From assembly GCA_937997955.1 (NCBI GenBank), contig CALLDR010000093.1, positions 1-29,959 on the forward strand: 29,959 nucleotides of DNA. The letters are read 5' to 3'. Below the pieces are notes generated by a model. It saw nothing but the letters and a program-made list of their open reading frames with translations. It had not been told where the DNA came from and made no database searches. The translations under genes were made by a program, and so were the position numbers. This document shows, one piece after another, positions 24,501 to 29,959 of the stretch. Source of the DNA: an uncultured Emergencia sp. (GTDB lineage: Bacteria; Bacillota; Clostridia; Peptostreptococcales; Anaerovoracaceae). Numbering within the stretch: position 1 is the first letter of the stretch; each line of letters begins with the position of its first letter.

Positions 24501-25018
24501 GCCCGGATTTTAACCACGCTGTCTGTGCCATCTCCGGCCAGGGTCTTTCCGTTGAGATCTACAGTAACTGCATTTGACAAGACGATATTCCCCGTCACAT
24601 CCTTCAGCAGGACGATTTCAGCTCCTGCCTCGGCCTTATCCAATGCCTCCCCCAGAGAAGCATATTCGATTTCACCGATTCGGCACACGCTTCCTGTGCT
24701 CTCATCCGTCGTGCTGTCGTCTGGCGTATTGTCGTCTGAAGTCTCGTCAGGTGTTTCTCCGCCTGTCGACCCGTTGGTTTCATCTGTTGTCTCATCAGAA
24801 ACCGCAGCTGTTGTCTCATCATTTGATCCAGCAGAGGTTGTGGTCTGATCCGATAGCGTTATCTCTTCTGTCTCTTCTAGCTGCAGCACCTCCTCCTTTG
24901 TCGGATCATCTGCTACGCTTCCTTCGTCAGCGAATGAAGTGATCTGAAAAAAGCTCAGAGACATTGTCAGAGCAAGAAACAAGACGAATACGCGTTTCAT
25001 ACCCTTCTTTTTCTTCAT
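21503..25018 (-). CDS. Cell-wall-anchored surface protein: beta-helix, VWA and Cna-B-like domains, QPKTG sorting signal
   Basis: A 1171-residue surface protein. It has a signal peptide (KKKKGMKRVFVLFLALTMSLSFFQ), then a Thr/Asp/Glu-rich linker (about 30-108). A parallel beta-helix region (about 110-450) is built from GGGVY...GNTA repeats. A von Willebrand A domain (from about 580) has the metal-binding motif DKSTS, the threonine in SGTNLH and the aspartate of TVSDG, with a long insertion rich in Trp and Tyr. A Cna-B-like domain follows (about 998-1090, TVQKVWKLDDGG to KEVNAPEGF), then a Pro/Asn/Asp-rich wall spacer, QPKTG (1137-1141), a hydrophobic segment and RRRRTEK. It is likely an adhesin fixed to peptidoglycan by a sortase, but no sortase gene is in the window. 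The ATG at 25018 has AAAGGA ten bases upstream. Expression is probably controlled by the invertible segment just upstream. Confidence 0.92.
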   Translation of the reverse strand: MKKKKGMKRVFVLFLALTMSLSFFQITSFADEGSVADDPTKEEVLQLEETEEITLSDQTTTSAGSNDETTAAVSDETTDETNGSTGGETPDETSDDNTPDDSTTDESTGSVCRIGEIEYASLGEALDKAEAGAEIVLLKDVTGNIVLSNAVTVDLNGKTLAGDGTDSVVKIRAAGVVLKNGIVTGGSATSGGGINVSASGTDAIQLQDLTISGNTATNSGGGVYLDHGILEISGCTLTGNTADNSGGGVYQATGGTDQSSRCILTGSEITGNTAKVGGGLGMGATNYEDNSDTTAEFIMESGAISQNNSMSDLSKDGGGGVYLVGNGSRFTMNGGSITNNTTTQKGGGIYSTNWHGVTLNGGQVSNNQAGALGGGVYIENVNATKNPSDVEVLTIASGVEICGNSAGTNGGGIAISGAVTTNVAAGAALYNNTAVDLGDDVYQYNSGGALTLPQTSQMSGNLRLASDGYGITGWYYDGYENSSTRYRWGETYSNIILEYDENGKVDGYHKEKSTYYKTFAAGTAFTGTIALKAAHEPIVPIEGDSEDWTISKSKTATNLDSNFLSQVTLSLPSAEEALTTDVVFVLDKSTSASVEDQILNMLSNLKTEAEAKDAKVNVGVVIFNKQADIACGLTDLATGYDTIEAAIKKTITSGTNLHAGLLAGKAMLDADTETAASRKYLITVSDGITYMFGEEPMAVAWTFKADTVLNWAGPDNWESKYGTNDAPTDWTAWLSTIASQIQADAGQYNYPYGGTVGASTPVEEQDRHANSIDTALYKSYETYQSAKAAGYHCYATTATQAKGDQYDWGPSFMNYLANGEEVDFTSIEKEILYLLDAGSTITDKIGKTNDYDFDMVNLQDMTLKVGAKEYKAVATAENVYTFGEAVNDVYPYVVIYHPETADNNDEYFDWEINVPVSNLERVQLTYTVKLMNPKSEPGTYGEYDFDGSKNKAGLYTNNEAILYPVDSNGDKGLPEKFNKPTVSYTVSEPYVPPTPPVYTTSATVQKVWKLDDGGTAAASVQIELLRNGEHYDTQILSAANGWKYTWTSLPLGYTWMVKEVNAPEGFTTSISSVGNYFTVTNDDVEATPIVPDDPDDPNNPNQPDNPDNPAKPDQPTNPGTVTEPEGQGPEQPANPDQPKTGDESQLALYLFGLLGAAGTMCIMIRRRRTEK

Positions 25019-25124
25019 ACTTTATTGATCCTTTCTTTCCTGTAAGCAGCAGCTAAACCGCTGCAAAGCCGCTGCCTGCATCAAACTACTTCTGACCTTG
25101 TAAAAATCAGAAAAACTAACTTTG

Positions 25125-25149
25125 TACCACGATATTGACATTCTGTGGT
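25125..25149. repeat. Left inverted repeat (recombination site) of the invertible segment
   Basis: TACCACGATATTGACATTCTGTGGT. It matches the reverse complement of 25390-25414 at 23 of 25 positions, with the last 17 bp (25133-25149) identical. Inside the site, short arms ACCAC and GTGGT flank an asymmetric core, as in tyrosine-recombinase crossover sites. Confidence 0.9.
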
Positions 25150-25174
25150 TAAACAATATCTTGATACATATTGA

Positions 25175-25203
25175 ATCATATCATATTTTGTCGAAAAAAT
25201 CAA
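25175..25203 (-). promoter_or_regulatory. Promoter of the surface protein inside the invertible segment
   Basis: On the minus strand TTGATT (25203-25198), a 17 bp spacer and TATGAT (25180-25175). Transcription would start near 25168, cross the left repeat, and give a leader of about 150 bases. A weaker overlapping plus-strand pair (TTGATA 25161-25166, TATTTT 25184-25189) is also present. Confidence 0.65.
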
Positions 25204-25258
25204 TTCTATTCTTGGATTTCTTGTTAGGAAATACCGTTAAGCTTGTTTTCTGTATGAC

Positions 25259-25297
25259 AAAAAGACCTGTTGGCCTGCAAAACGATGCACAGGTCTG
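25259..25297 (-). terminator. Terminator-like hairpin insulating the switch promoter from recombinase read-through
   Basis: Arms AGACCTGT (25264-25271) and ACAGGTCT (25290-25297), with an extra inner TGC/GCA pairing. On the minus strand the hairpin is followed by TTTTTT (with A25264 pairing). It lies upstream of the switch promoter. Confidence 0.65.
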
Positions 25298-25344
25298 CTT
25301 TGCGTTGACTTAATCTCTCGAAGCTTTCCCTTTTACATCATATC

Positions 25345-25380
25345 GGCCGTCTCTTTCCAGGGCGGCCTTTCATATTTTTT
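25345..25380 (+). terminator. Outward-facing terminator at the right end of the invertible segment
   Basis: Stem GGCCG (25345-25349) / CGGCC (25363-25367), extended by weaker pairs, then TTTCATATTTTTT. On inversion it would face the surface-protein gene. Confidence 0.6.
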
Positions 25381-25389
25381 GATCCGCAT

Positions 25390-25414
25390 ACCACAGAATG
25401 TCAATACTGTGGTA
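25390..25414. repeat. Right inverted repeat (recombination site) of the invertible segment
   Basis: ACCACAGAATGTCAATACTGTGGTA. The site itself has perfect 9 bp arms, ATACCACAG (25388-25396) and CTGTGGTAT (25407-25415), around a 10 bp asymmetric core AATGTCAATA. It ends 12 bp before the recombinase stop codon. Confidence 0.9.
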
Positions 25415-25426
25415 TTATTTTTTATT

Positions 25427-26269
25427 TTAAATAATTAATTTCATCTTTTTTATGGTCTGTTCATGGGTTTTAATGCTGGCCGCCACGTAGAGGCGTGTCG
25501 TTTCAACGGAAGAGTGCCCCAGAATATCGGCCAGATGGGCAAGATTCTTTTCAATCTCGTAATAGCACCTGGCGAAGAGATGGCGCAGATTATGTGGAAA
25601 CACCTTTCTGGGCTCCACCTTTGCCGCTCCGCACAGGCTCTTCATTTCATGATAGATATTGCTGCGGTCCATGGGCCTGCCGGTCTTTGTTCGGAAAAGC
25701 ACACCGCTTTCAATACCCTTTGTCTTCGCGAAGTGCAGCAGCTTCTTTGACAGCTTCCGCGGCAGAATTACAGTGCGGCTTTTTCCTTTCAGACGGATCT
25801 CCGCTCTTCCCCGGCGCGCCGCCTCCACGGTGATATAAGACAGCTCGCTGATTCGCAGGCCCGTGCCGCAAAGGGTCAGCATGATATAGTAGAGTCTCTG
25901 ATTCTTTCGCCCCTGCGCCGCCGTCAGCAGTCTGCCGTACTCGGCCTTGGTCAGCTCCCGGTCGTCATCGATAAAGGGTTTGCGCTGTACTTTCAGAAAT
26001 TTGATCCTGCATTCGGGCAAGCCCGCAAAATCCAGGTAGGAGTTCAGCGCCGAAATCTTCGTATTGACCGTCCCAGCCTGTTCCCTTTCCTGCAGCGTCT
26101 CCCGGTACGCCAGCAGGCCCGCCTTGGTAACGGGCGCCTGCCTCAGGTAACAGCCGAACGCCCGCACGGCCTGCACGTATTTACCTATGGTGGACTTGGC
26201 CTTTTCATTTTCGCGCAGATAGCTTTCATACCGCGAAATAGTCTCTTCCGTAATAAATACCTCTTTCAT
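25427..26269 (-). CDS. Tyrosine recombinase, probable DNA invertase of the adjacent switch
   Basis: A 280-residue integrase/XerC-type recombinase. The N-terminal SAM-like DNA-binding domain (ISRYESYLRENEKAKSTIGKYVQAVRAF) is followed by a catalytic domain. The full active-site set is visible: Arg in GTGLRISEL, Lys in LKGKSRTVILP, His and Arg in FPHNLRHLFA, His in LADILGHSSVETT, and the nucleophile Tyr in TRLYVAAS. All residues look intact. Start: ATG 26269 has GGAGG six bases upstream; a longer frame from 26326 lacks a site. The small size and position next to a pair of inverted repeats suggest a dedicated invertase, like RecV- or Fim-type enzymes, and not a phage integrase: no other phage gene is near. 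The gene lies outside the segment, so its own expression need not change on inversion. Confidence 0.9.
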   Translation of the reverse strand: MKEVFITEETISRYESYLRENEKAKSTIGKYVQAVRAFGCYLRQAPVTKAGLLAYRETLQEREQAGTVNTKISALNSYLDFAGLPECRIKFLKVQRKPFIDDDRELTKAEYGRLLTAAQGRKNQRLYYIMLTLCGTGLRISELSYITVEAARRGRAEIRLKGKSRTVILPRKLSKKLLHFAKTKGIESGVLFRTKTGRPMDRSNIYHEMKSLCGAAKVEPRKVFPHNLRHLFARCYYEIEKNLAHLADILGHSSVETTRLYVAASIKTHEQTIKKMKLII

Positions 26270-26605
26270 CTCTTTCCTCCAATTCATACTCTGACTGATA
26301 GTATTATCATGTCTGGATAAAAACATGCCTATGTTATATTCTATAGCCTGTGAGCCGAAAAGGCTTATGAAAGGTTTATGAAAATCAAAAAACTACGTCC
26401 GGCGGACCTGCGCCGTCGCTTCATGCTACTCTGCCTTCGTTTCCCTCGCCATCGCAGTGAAGCTTCGCGGGGGACCTACGCGGGCAAAGCACCCATATAA
26501 ATCAGAGAACCTTACGGTCGGTTTCTTCCAATCAATGTTCGCCTGCAGCTCCATTTCTTGGGAAACCTTCGTAAAAGACCTGCCAACGATTTATCTTCGT
26601 AATAG
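26270..26605. other. Gene-poor spacer upstream of the recombinase
   Basis: About 340 bp without a convincing gene. A weak promoter-like pair for the recombinase may lie on the minus strand near 26306-26334 (TAGGCA, 17 bp, GATAAT). The rest includes G+C-rich DNA with GGCGGACC (near 26402) and the protein-like frame listed next. Confidence 0.4.
26426..26554 (-). other. Short protein-like frame, possible repeat-derived ORF
   Basis: From ATG 26554 the minus strand encodes 42 residues, MELQANIDWKKPTVRFSDLY followed by a basic Gly/Pro/Phe-rich end, closing at TAG 26426. The frame is open for about 12 more codons upstream. The composition looks protein-like, but the ribosome site is poor (AAGG 11 bases away). 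It may be a fragment of a repeated intergenic element and not a gene. Confidence 0.25.
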
Positions 26606-26633
26606 AAAACGCCAGGGGTTAGCCTGGCGTTTT
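26606..26633 (-). terminator. Terminator of the bcd-etfB-etfA operon
   Basis: A perfect 11 bp stem AAAACGCCAGG / CCTGGCGTTTT with a 6-base loop. A second outer pairing (GTAATAG / CTATTAC) extends it. It lies about 35 bp past the etfA stop, and a T run follows on both strands. Confidence 0.9.
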
Positions 26634-26667
26634 ATTCCTATTACTCGATAAATCGGGTTAGGGCTTT

Positions 26668-27969
26668 TTATTTCGTAGTAGCGTCGTACAGCGCTTCTGC
26701 GTTATCCCACTCAGCGATGATTTCTGGGATTACTTTGTACAGGTCGCCTACGATTGCGTAGTCAGCAACTTCCATGATCGGAGCATCTGGATCCTTGTTG
26801 ATCGCAACGATGCAGTTGGAAGTCTGCATGCCTGCCAGGTGCTGGATAGCGCCGGAGATACCGCAAGCAAAGTAGATTTCTGGTTTTACAGTAGTACCAG
26901 TCTGACCTACCTGGTGGGAGTGATCGATCCAGCCAGCGTCTACTGCTGCACGGGAGGAACCAACTACGCCGCCAACTTTGTCAGCGAACTTCTTGATCAG
27001 TTCAAAACCGGAAGCGTCGCCCAGACCACGCCCGCCGGAGCAGATGATCTTAGCGTCAGTCAGGGATACCATTTCCTTCATGGACTTAACGATATCCTTG
27101 ATCTCGATTCTGATATCTTCCTTGGAGATTTCAGGCTTAACGTTTACGATTTCGCCAGTAGCTCCAACCTGTCTCTCCTGCTTCTGCATTACGCCAGGTC
27201 TTACTGTGGACATCTGCGGTCTGGTCTTAGGGCAGATGATGGTAGCCATCAGGTTACCGCCGAATGCCGGACGAGTCTGCTTGATACCAGTGTCAGTATC
27301 GTTAGGGTCCAGAGTGGAAGTATCTAATGTGGTGTTAGCTTTCGCGAAGTCGATGTACTTGGAAACTTTTACGTCCAGGTGAGTACAGTCAGCAGTCAGA
27401 CCAGTATTGCATCTGGCTGCGATACGAGGAGCGAAGTCACGGCCGATGTGAGTAGCGCCGTACAGAACGATTTCCGGCTTATACTCGTCGATCAGCTGCT
27501 TCATAACCTTGGTGTAACCGTCAGTTGTGAAGTTCTCCAGTAATGGATCCTGAACCATGTAAACTTTTTCAGCGCCATACTCGAAGCATTCCTGTGCCAG
27601 GTGATCGATGTTGTTACCGATCAGAACTGCGCAGATCTGAGTATCATCGCTGATATCCTTAGCCAGCTTCTTGCCTTCGCCCAGCAATTCCAGAGCTACG
27701 TTCTGGATCTTGCCCTGTCTCTGCTCAGCAAATACCCAGATGTGCTTGTAAGCGGAAAGGTCAACCTTTGCTTCCTGCTTAACTTCCTGGATAGCGCCGA
27801 ACTTACAAGCGGTCAGGCACTGGTTACAGTTGGCGCACTTTGCATTGATCTTCGCAACCTTGCCCAGCTTGTTACCATCATAAGCTTCAAATTCAAAGGC
27901 ATCATACGGACATGATTTAAAGCACTGTCCGCAACCAATACATTTATCTTTTAAAATTTCAACAGCCAT
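26668..27969 (-). CDS. etfA: Electron transfer flavoprotein alpha subunit with N-terminal two-cluster ferredoxin domain
   Basis: A 433-residue protein. The first 60 residues carry two cysteine sets, CIGCGQCFKSCP and CANCNQCLTACKF, each of the C-x2-C-x2-C-x3-C type that binds a [4Fe-4S] cluster. The rest is EtfA: an N-terminal Rossmann-like domain (HIWVFAEQRQGKIQNVALELLG) and the C-terminal FAD-binding domain (SGGRGLGDASGFELI, VGSSRAAVDAGW, GQTGTTVKPEIYFACGISGAIQHLAGM). EtfA is normally about 320-340 residues; the extra length is the ferredoxin part. With EtfB and Bcd it passes electrons between NADH, ferredoxin and acyl-CoA. The order dehydrogenase-EtfB-EtfA with a clustered EtfA resembles CarCDE of Acetobacterium. 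GAAGGAGG precedes the ATG, 18 bp after etfB. Confidence 0.93.
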   Translation of the reverse strand: MAVEILKDKCIGCGQCFKSCPYDAFEFEAYDGNKLGKVAKINAKCANCNQCLTACKFGAIQEVKQEAKVDLSAYKHIWVFAEQRQGKIQNVALELLGEGKKLAKDISDDTQICAVLIGNNIDHLAQECFEYGAEKVYMVQDPLLENFTTDGYTKVMKQLIDEYKPEIVLYGATHIGRDFAPRIAARCNTGLTADCTHLDVKVSKYIDFAKANTTLDTSTLDPNDTDTGIKQTRPAFGGNLMATIICPKTRPQMSTVRPGVMQKQERQVGATGEIVNVKPEISKEDIRIEIKDIVKSMKEMVSLTDAKIICSGGRGLGDASGFELIKKFADKVGGVVGSSRAAVDAGWIDHSHQVGQTGTTVKPEIYFACGISGAIQHLAGMQTSNCIVAINKDPDAPIMEVADYAIVGDLYKVIPEIIAEWDNAEALYDATTK

Positions 27970-27987
27970 TGTTATTCCTCCTTCAGA

Positions 27988-28794
27988 TTAGATGATGTGC
28001 TTACCCTTCAGCTGGATCAGCAGGTTCTTTGCCTGTTCGTTTTCGGTATCTCCGCTAACGATCTGGCCAGGAGCCTTCGGCGCCGGTGTGAAGGATCTGA
28101 ATACGTTTGTAGGGGAAGCTTCCAGACCAACCTTTGTCAGGTCAACCTCGATGTCCTTTGCATTCCAAACTTTGATATCTTTTTCGCCGAAGATGCCAGC
28201 CATGTTCATGTATCTTGGCTCGTTCAGCTCTTTGATTGCTGTCAGCATGCAAGGAGTCTGGATACCGATCAGTTCGTAGCCATCTTCCATCTGTCTCTTA
28301 ACAGTGATGTCCTTCAGGTTGTCAGCGATTTCAAATTCTTCAACGTATGTAACCTGAGGCAGATCTAACTTCTCAGCGATCTGAGGTCCAACCTGTGCGG
28401 TATCACCGTCGATAGCCTGACGGCCAGCAAAGATCAGGTCAGCAGGGCCGTTTTCCTTTTCCCATTTTTTGATTGCAGCTTCCAGCGTGTTGGAAGTAGC
28501 CCATGTATCGGATCCGCCAACTGCTCTGTCGGAAACCAGGATACCTTCGTCAGCGCCTTTTGCGATACACTCGAACAGCAGGTCAGATGCCTGAGGAGGT
28601 CCCATGGAGATAACTGTAATAGTTACATCTTCATATTTATCCTTAATCTTTAATGCTTCTTCTAAAGCGTTAGCATCATCGTGGTTTAAGATGCTTGGAA
28701 CGCCGTCTCTGATAAGAGTACCAGTCTTAGGGTTAATCTTGATAACATTAGTATCTGGTACCTGTTTTGCGCATACGATAATCTTAAATGCCAT
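27988..28794 (-). CDS. etfB: Electron transfer flavoprotein beta subunit
   Basis: A 268-residue EtfB. It begins MAFKIIVCAKQVPDTNVIKINPKTGTLIRDGVPSILNHDDANALEEALKIKD, the family's normal start, and has ITVISMGPPQASDLL, ILVSDRAVGGSDTWATSNTLEAAIKK, ADLIFAGRQAIDGDTAQVGPQIAEKL and the signature VKRQMEDGYELIGIQTPCMLTAIKELNEPRYMN. In bifurcating complexes EtfB binds the bifurcating FAD and NADH, and DGDTAQVGPQ is part of that site. It starts 20 bp after the bcd stop with AGGAGG before the ATG, and is followed by etfA, so the three are one transcription unit. Confidence 0.95.
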   Translation of the reverse strand: MAFKIIVCAKQVPDTNVIKINPKTGTLIRDGVPSILNHDDANALEEALKIKDKYEDVTITVISMGPPQASDLLFECIAKGADEGILVSDRAVGGSDTWATSNTLEAAIKKWEKENGPADLIFAGRQAIDGDTAQVGPQIAEKLDLPQVTYVEEFEIADNLKDITVKRQMEDGYELIGIQTPCMLTAIKELNEPRYMNMAGIFGEKDIKVWNAKDIEVDLTKVGLEASPTNVFRSFTPAPKAPGQIVSGDTENEQAKNLLIQLKGKHII

Positions 28795-28814
28795 TTCTAT
28801 TTCCTCCTACGATC

Positions 28815-29957
28815 TTATTTTTTGAAAGTGTTAGCTGCGATTACCATTCTCTGAACTTCGGAAGTTCCTTCGTAGATCTCAGTAATCTTAGCGTCTCTCA
28901 TCATTCTTTCAACTGGATAATCCTTAGTGTATCCGTATCCGCCGTGGTACTGTACACACTTAGTCGTTACTTCCATGGCAGTTTCTGCAGCGAACAGCTT
29001 AGCCATCGCAGCAGCTTCACCGTAAGGCAGGTGCTTATCCTTCATGTCAGCAGCTCTGTAGATCAGAAGTCTCGCAGCTTCGATCTTAGTCTTCAGATCA
29101 GCCATGCCGAACTGCAGTGCCTGCATCTGGGACAGCTTCTTGCCAAACTGCTTTCTGGCCTGCATGTATTCTACAGTTACATCGAATGCGCCCTGCGCGA
29201 TACCCAGAGCCTGGGAAGCGATACCGATACGGCCGCCGTCCAGTGTAGACATAGCTACTTTGAAGCCTTCGCCAACCTGAGCCAGCAGTCTGTCTTCAGG
29301 AATTTCGCAGTTCTGGAAGATCAGCTCAGTAGTGGAGGATGCGCAGATACCCATCTTGTCTTCGGTCTTGCCGATGGAGAAACCTGGATCGCCTTTTTCT
29401 ACGATAAACGCGGAAATACCGTGGTTTCCTTTTTTCTTGTCAGTCATAGCCATAACTACGAATACGTCAGCATATCCGCCGTTGGTGATGAATACCTTGG
29501 CTCCGTTCAGGATCCATTTGCCGTCAACCAGCTCAGCTCTTGTCTGCTGTCCGGACGCGTCAGTACCAGCGCCTGGCTCAGTCAGACCGAAAGCACCCAG
29601 CTTCTTGCCGGATAACAGGTCTGGCAGATATTTTCTCTTCTGTTCTTCATTACCCCAGTTAAAGATCGGCCAGCAGCACAGGGAAGTGTGTGCAGAGCAG
29701 ATAACGCCTGTGGATGCACAGACTCTGGATAATTCTTCTACAGTGATCGCGTAGGAGATGTGGTCTCCGCCGGCTCCGCCGTATTCGGTCGGGAATGGAA
29801 CGCCCATCAAGCCGTACTTGGCCATTTTCTCTACAGTTTCTTCTGGAAATCTGTGTTCCTGGTCAATGTCTGCAGCTAATGGTTCAACTTCGTTAGTGGC
29901 AAATTCTCTTACCATTTTTCTTACGAATTCTTGTTCCTTCGTCAGTTGAAAGTTCAT
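28815..29957 (-). CDS. bcd: Short-chain acyl-CoA dehydrogenase (butyryl-CoA dehydrogenase type)
   Basis: A 380-residue, complete acyl-CoA dehydrogenase. N-terminal helical domain MNFQLTKEQEFVRKMVREFA; then the FAD/substrate strand segment FGLTEPGAGTDASGQQTRA and WILNGAKVFITNGGYADVF; then ARKQFGKKLSQMQALQFGMADL; and the C-terminal QYHGGYGYTKDYPVERMMRDAKITEIYEGTSEVQRMVIA, where Glu of YEGTSE is the catalytic base. It catalyses acyl-CoA/enoyl-CoA interconversion, in anaerobes usually crotonyl-CoA to butyryl-CoA coupled to EtfAB. Exact chain length or an aromatic acyl-CoA substrate (as for CarC) cannot be decided by eye. The ribosome site falls outside the window; the ATG at 29957-29955 gives a family-typical N-terminus. 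Confidence 0.93.
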   Translation of the reverse strand: MNFQLTKEQEFVRKMVREFATNEVEPLAADIDQEHRFPEETVEKMAKYGLMGVPFPTEYGGAGGDHISYAITVEELSRVCASTGVICSAHTSLCCWPIFNWGNEEQKRKYLPDLLSGKKLGAFGLTEPGAGTDASGQQTRAELVDGKWILNGAKVFITNGGYADVFVVMAMTDKKKGNHGISAFIVEKGDPGFSIGKTEDKMGICASSTTELIFQNCEIPEDRLLAQVGEGFKVAMSTLDGGRIGIASQALGIAQGAFDVTVEYMQARKQFGKKLSQMQALQFGMADLKTKIEAARLLIYRAADMKDKHLPYGEAAAMAKLFAAETAMEVTTKCVQYHGGYGYTKDYPVERMMRDAKITEIYEGTSEVQRMVIAANTFKK

Positions 29958-29959
29958 GT

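Larger units (their letters stand above)
25125..25414. mobile_element. Putative invertible promoter segment controlling the surface-protein gene
   Basis: 25 bp inverted repeats bound 240 bp of gene-free, A+T-rich DNA between the surface-protein start (25018) and the end of a tyrosine recombinase gene (25427). The segment holds a promoter aimed at the surface gene near its left end, a terminator reading the same way upstream of that promoter, and a terminator aimed outward near its right end. This arrangement is what promoter-inversion switches such as fim or cwpV show. In the orientation given, the gene should be ON. Confidence 0.82.

Noticed and set aside
25161..25189. A plus-strand promoter (TTGATA-17-TATTTT) inside the switch as the main functional promoter
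   Set aside because: It overlaps the better minus-strand pair and points away from the surface gene toward the outward terminator. It may be real but is not the likely driver.
25427..26269. Recombinase as part of a prophage or integrative element
   Set aside because: No phage, plasmid or conjugation genes and no tRNA attachment site are near; the adjacent inverted repeats explain it better as an invertase.
26457..26651. A 64-residue plus-strand frame between recombinase and etfA
   Set aside because: No ribosome site; it runs through the strong etfA terminator hairpin.

Overview
This window looks like chromosome from an anaerobic, spore-forming Clostridia-type Firmicute of fairly high G+C. 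The evidence is a spoVAC-spoVAD-spoVAE cluster, a teichoic-acid-type export pair, strong AGGAGG ribosome binding sites, a threonyl-tRNA synthetase of the short TGS-less kind and a bcd-etfB-etfA acyl-CoA reductase operon. A family such as Anaerovoracaceae or Eubacteriaceae is a guess; there is no rRNA or tRNA gene here to test it.

Layout. Bases 1-5610 (+ strand) hold an ABC-2 permease, a terminator and promoter, a BaiN/HI0933-type flavoprotein, and a secreted transglutaminase-like protein with a peptidoglycan-binding domain. A bidirectional terminator (5663-5693) separates these from a long minus-strand block. Read in the direction of transcription (16.2 kb down to 5.7 kb), that block is: CDP-glycerol glycerophosphotransferase-like enzyme, ATP-grasp enzyme, small nucleotidyltransferase, a 777-residue protein with two ATP-grasp halves, TagG-like permease, TagH-like ATPase, LytR-CpsA-Psr (LCP) protein, thrS, DUF2007 protein. 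This is best read as a wall-polymer (teichoic-acid-like) assembly locus with thrS at its distal end. Next come spoVAE, spoVAD and spoVAC (minus), with two palindrome-rich repeat units between spoVAD and spoVAC and a sigma-G-like promoter upstream of spoVAC. A duplicated promoter module drives maf (+), which converges on a MATE transporter (-).

From 20.9 to 21.5 kb there is no gene. The stretch is filled by a six-unit, 63-64 bp tandem array of inverted-repeat elements. Then comes the most interesting region (21.5-26.3 kb): a 1171-residue surface protein (signal peptide, beta-helix repeats, VWA, Cna-B-like domain, QPKTG sorting signal), a 240 bp segment bounded by 25 bp inverted repeats, and a tyrosine recombinase. 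The segment carries a promoter facing the surface gene at one end and a terminator facing outward at the other. This is the expected structure of an invertible phase-variation switch, and as written it is in the predicted ON orientation.

The window ends with bcd, etfB and etfA (minus). EtfA carries an N-terminal two-cluster ferredoxin domain, as in the electron-bifurcating caffeyl-CoA reductase CarCDE. All functional statements rest on motif recognition by eye; no database search was run.
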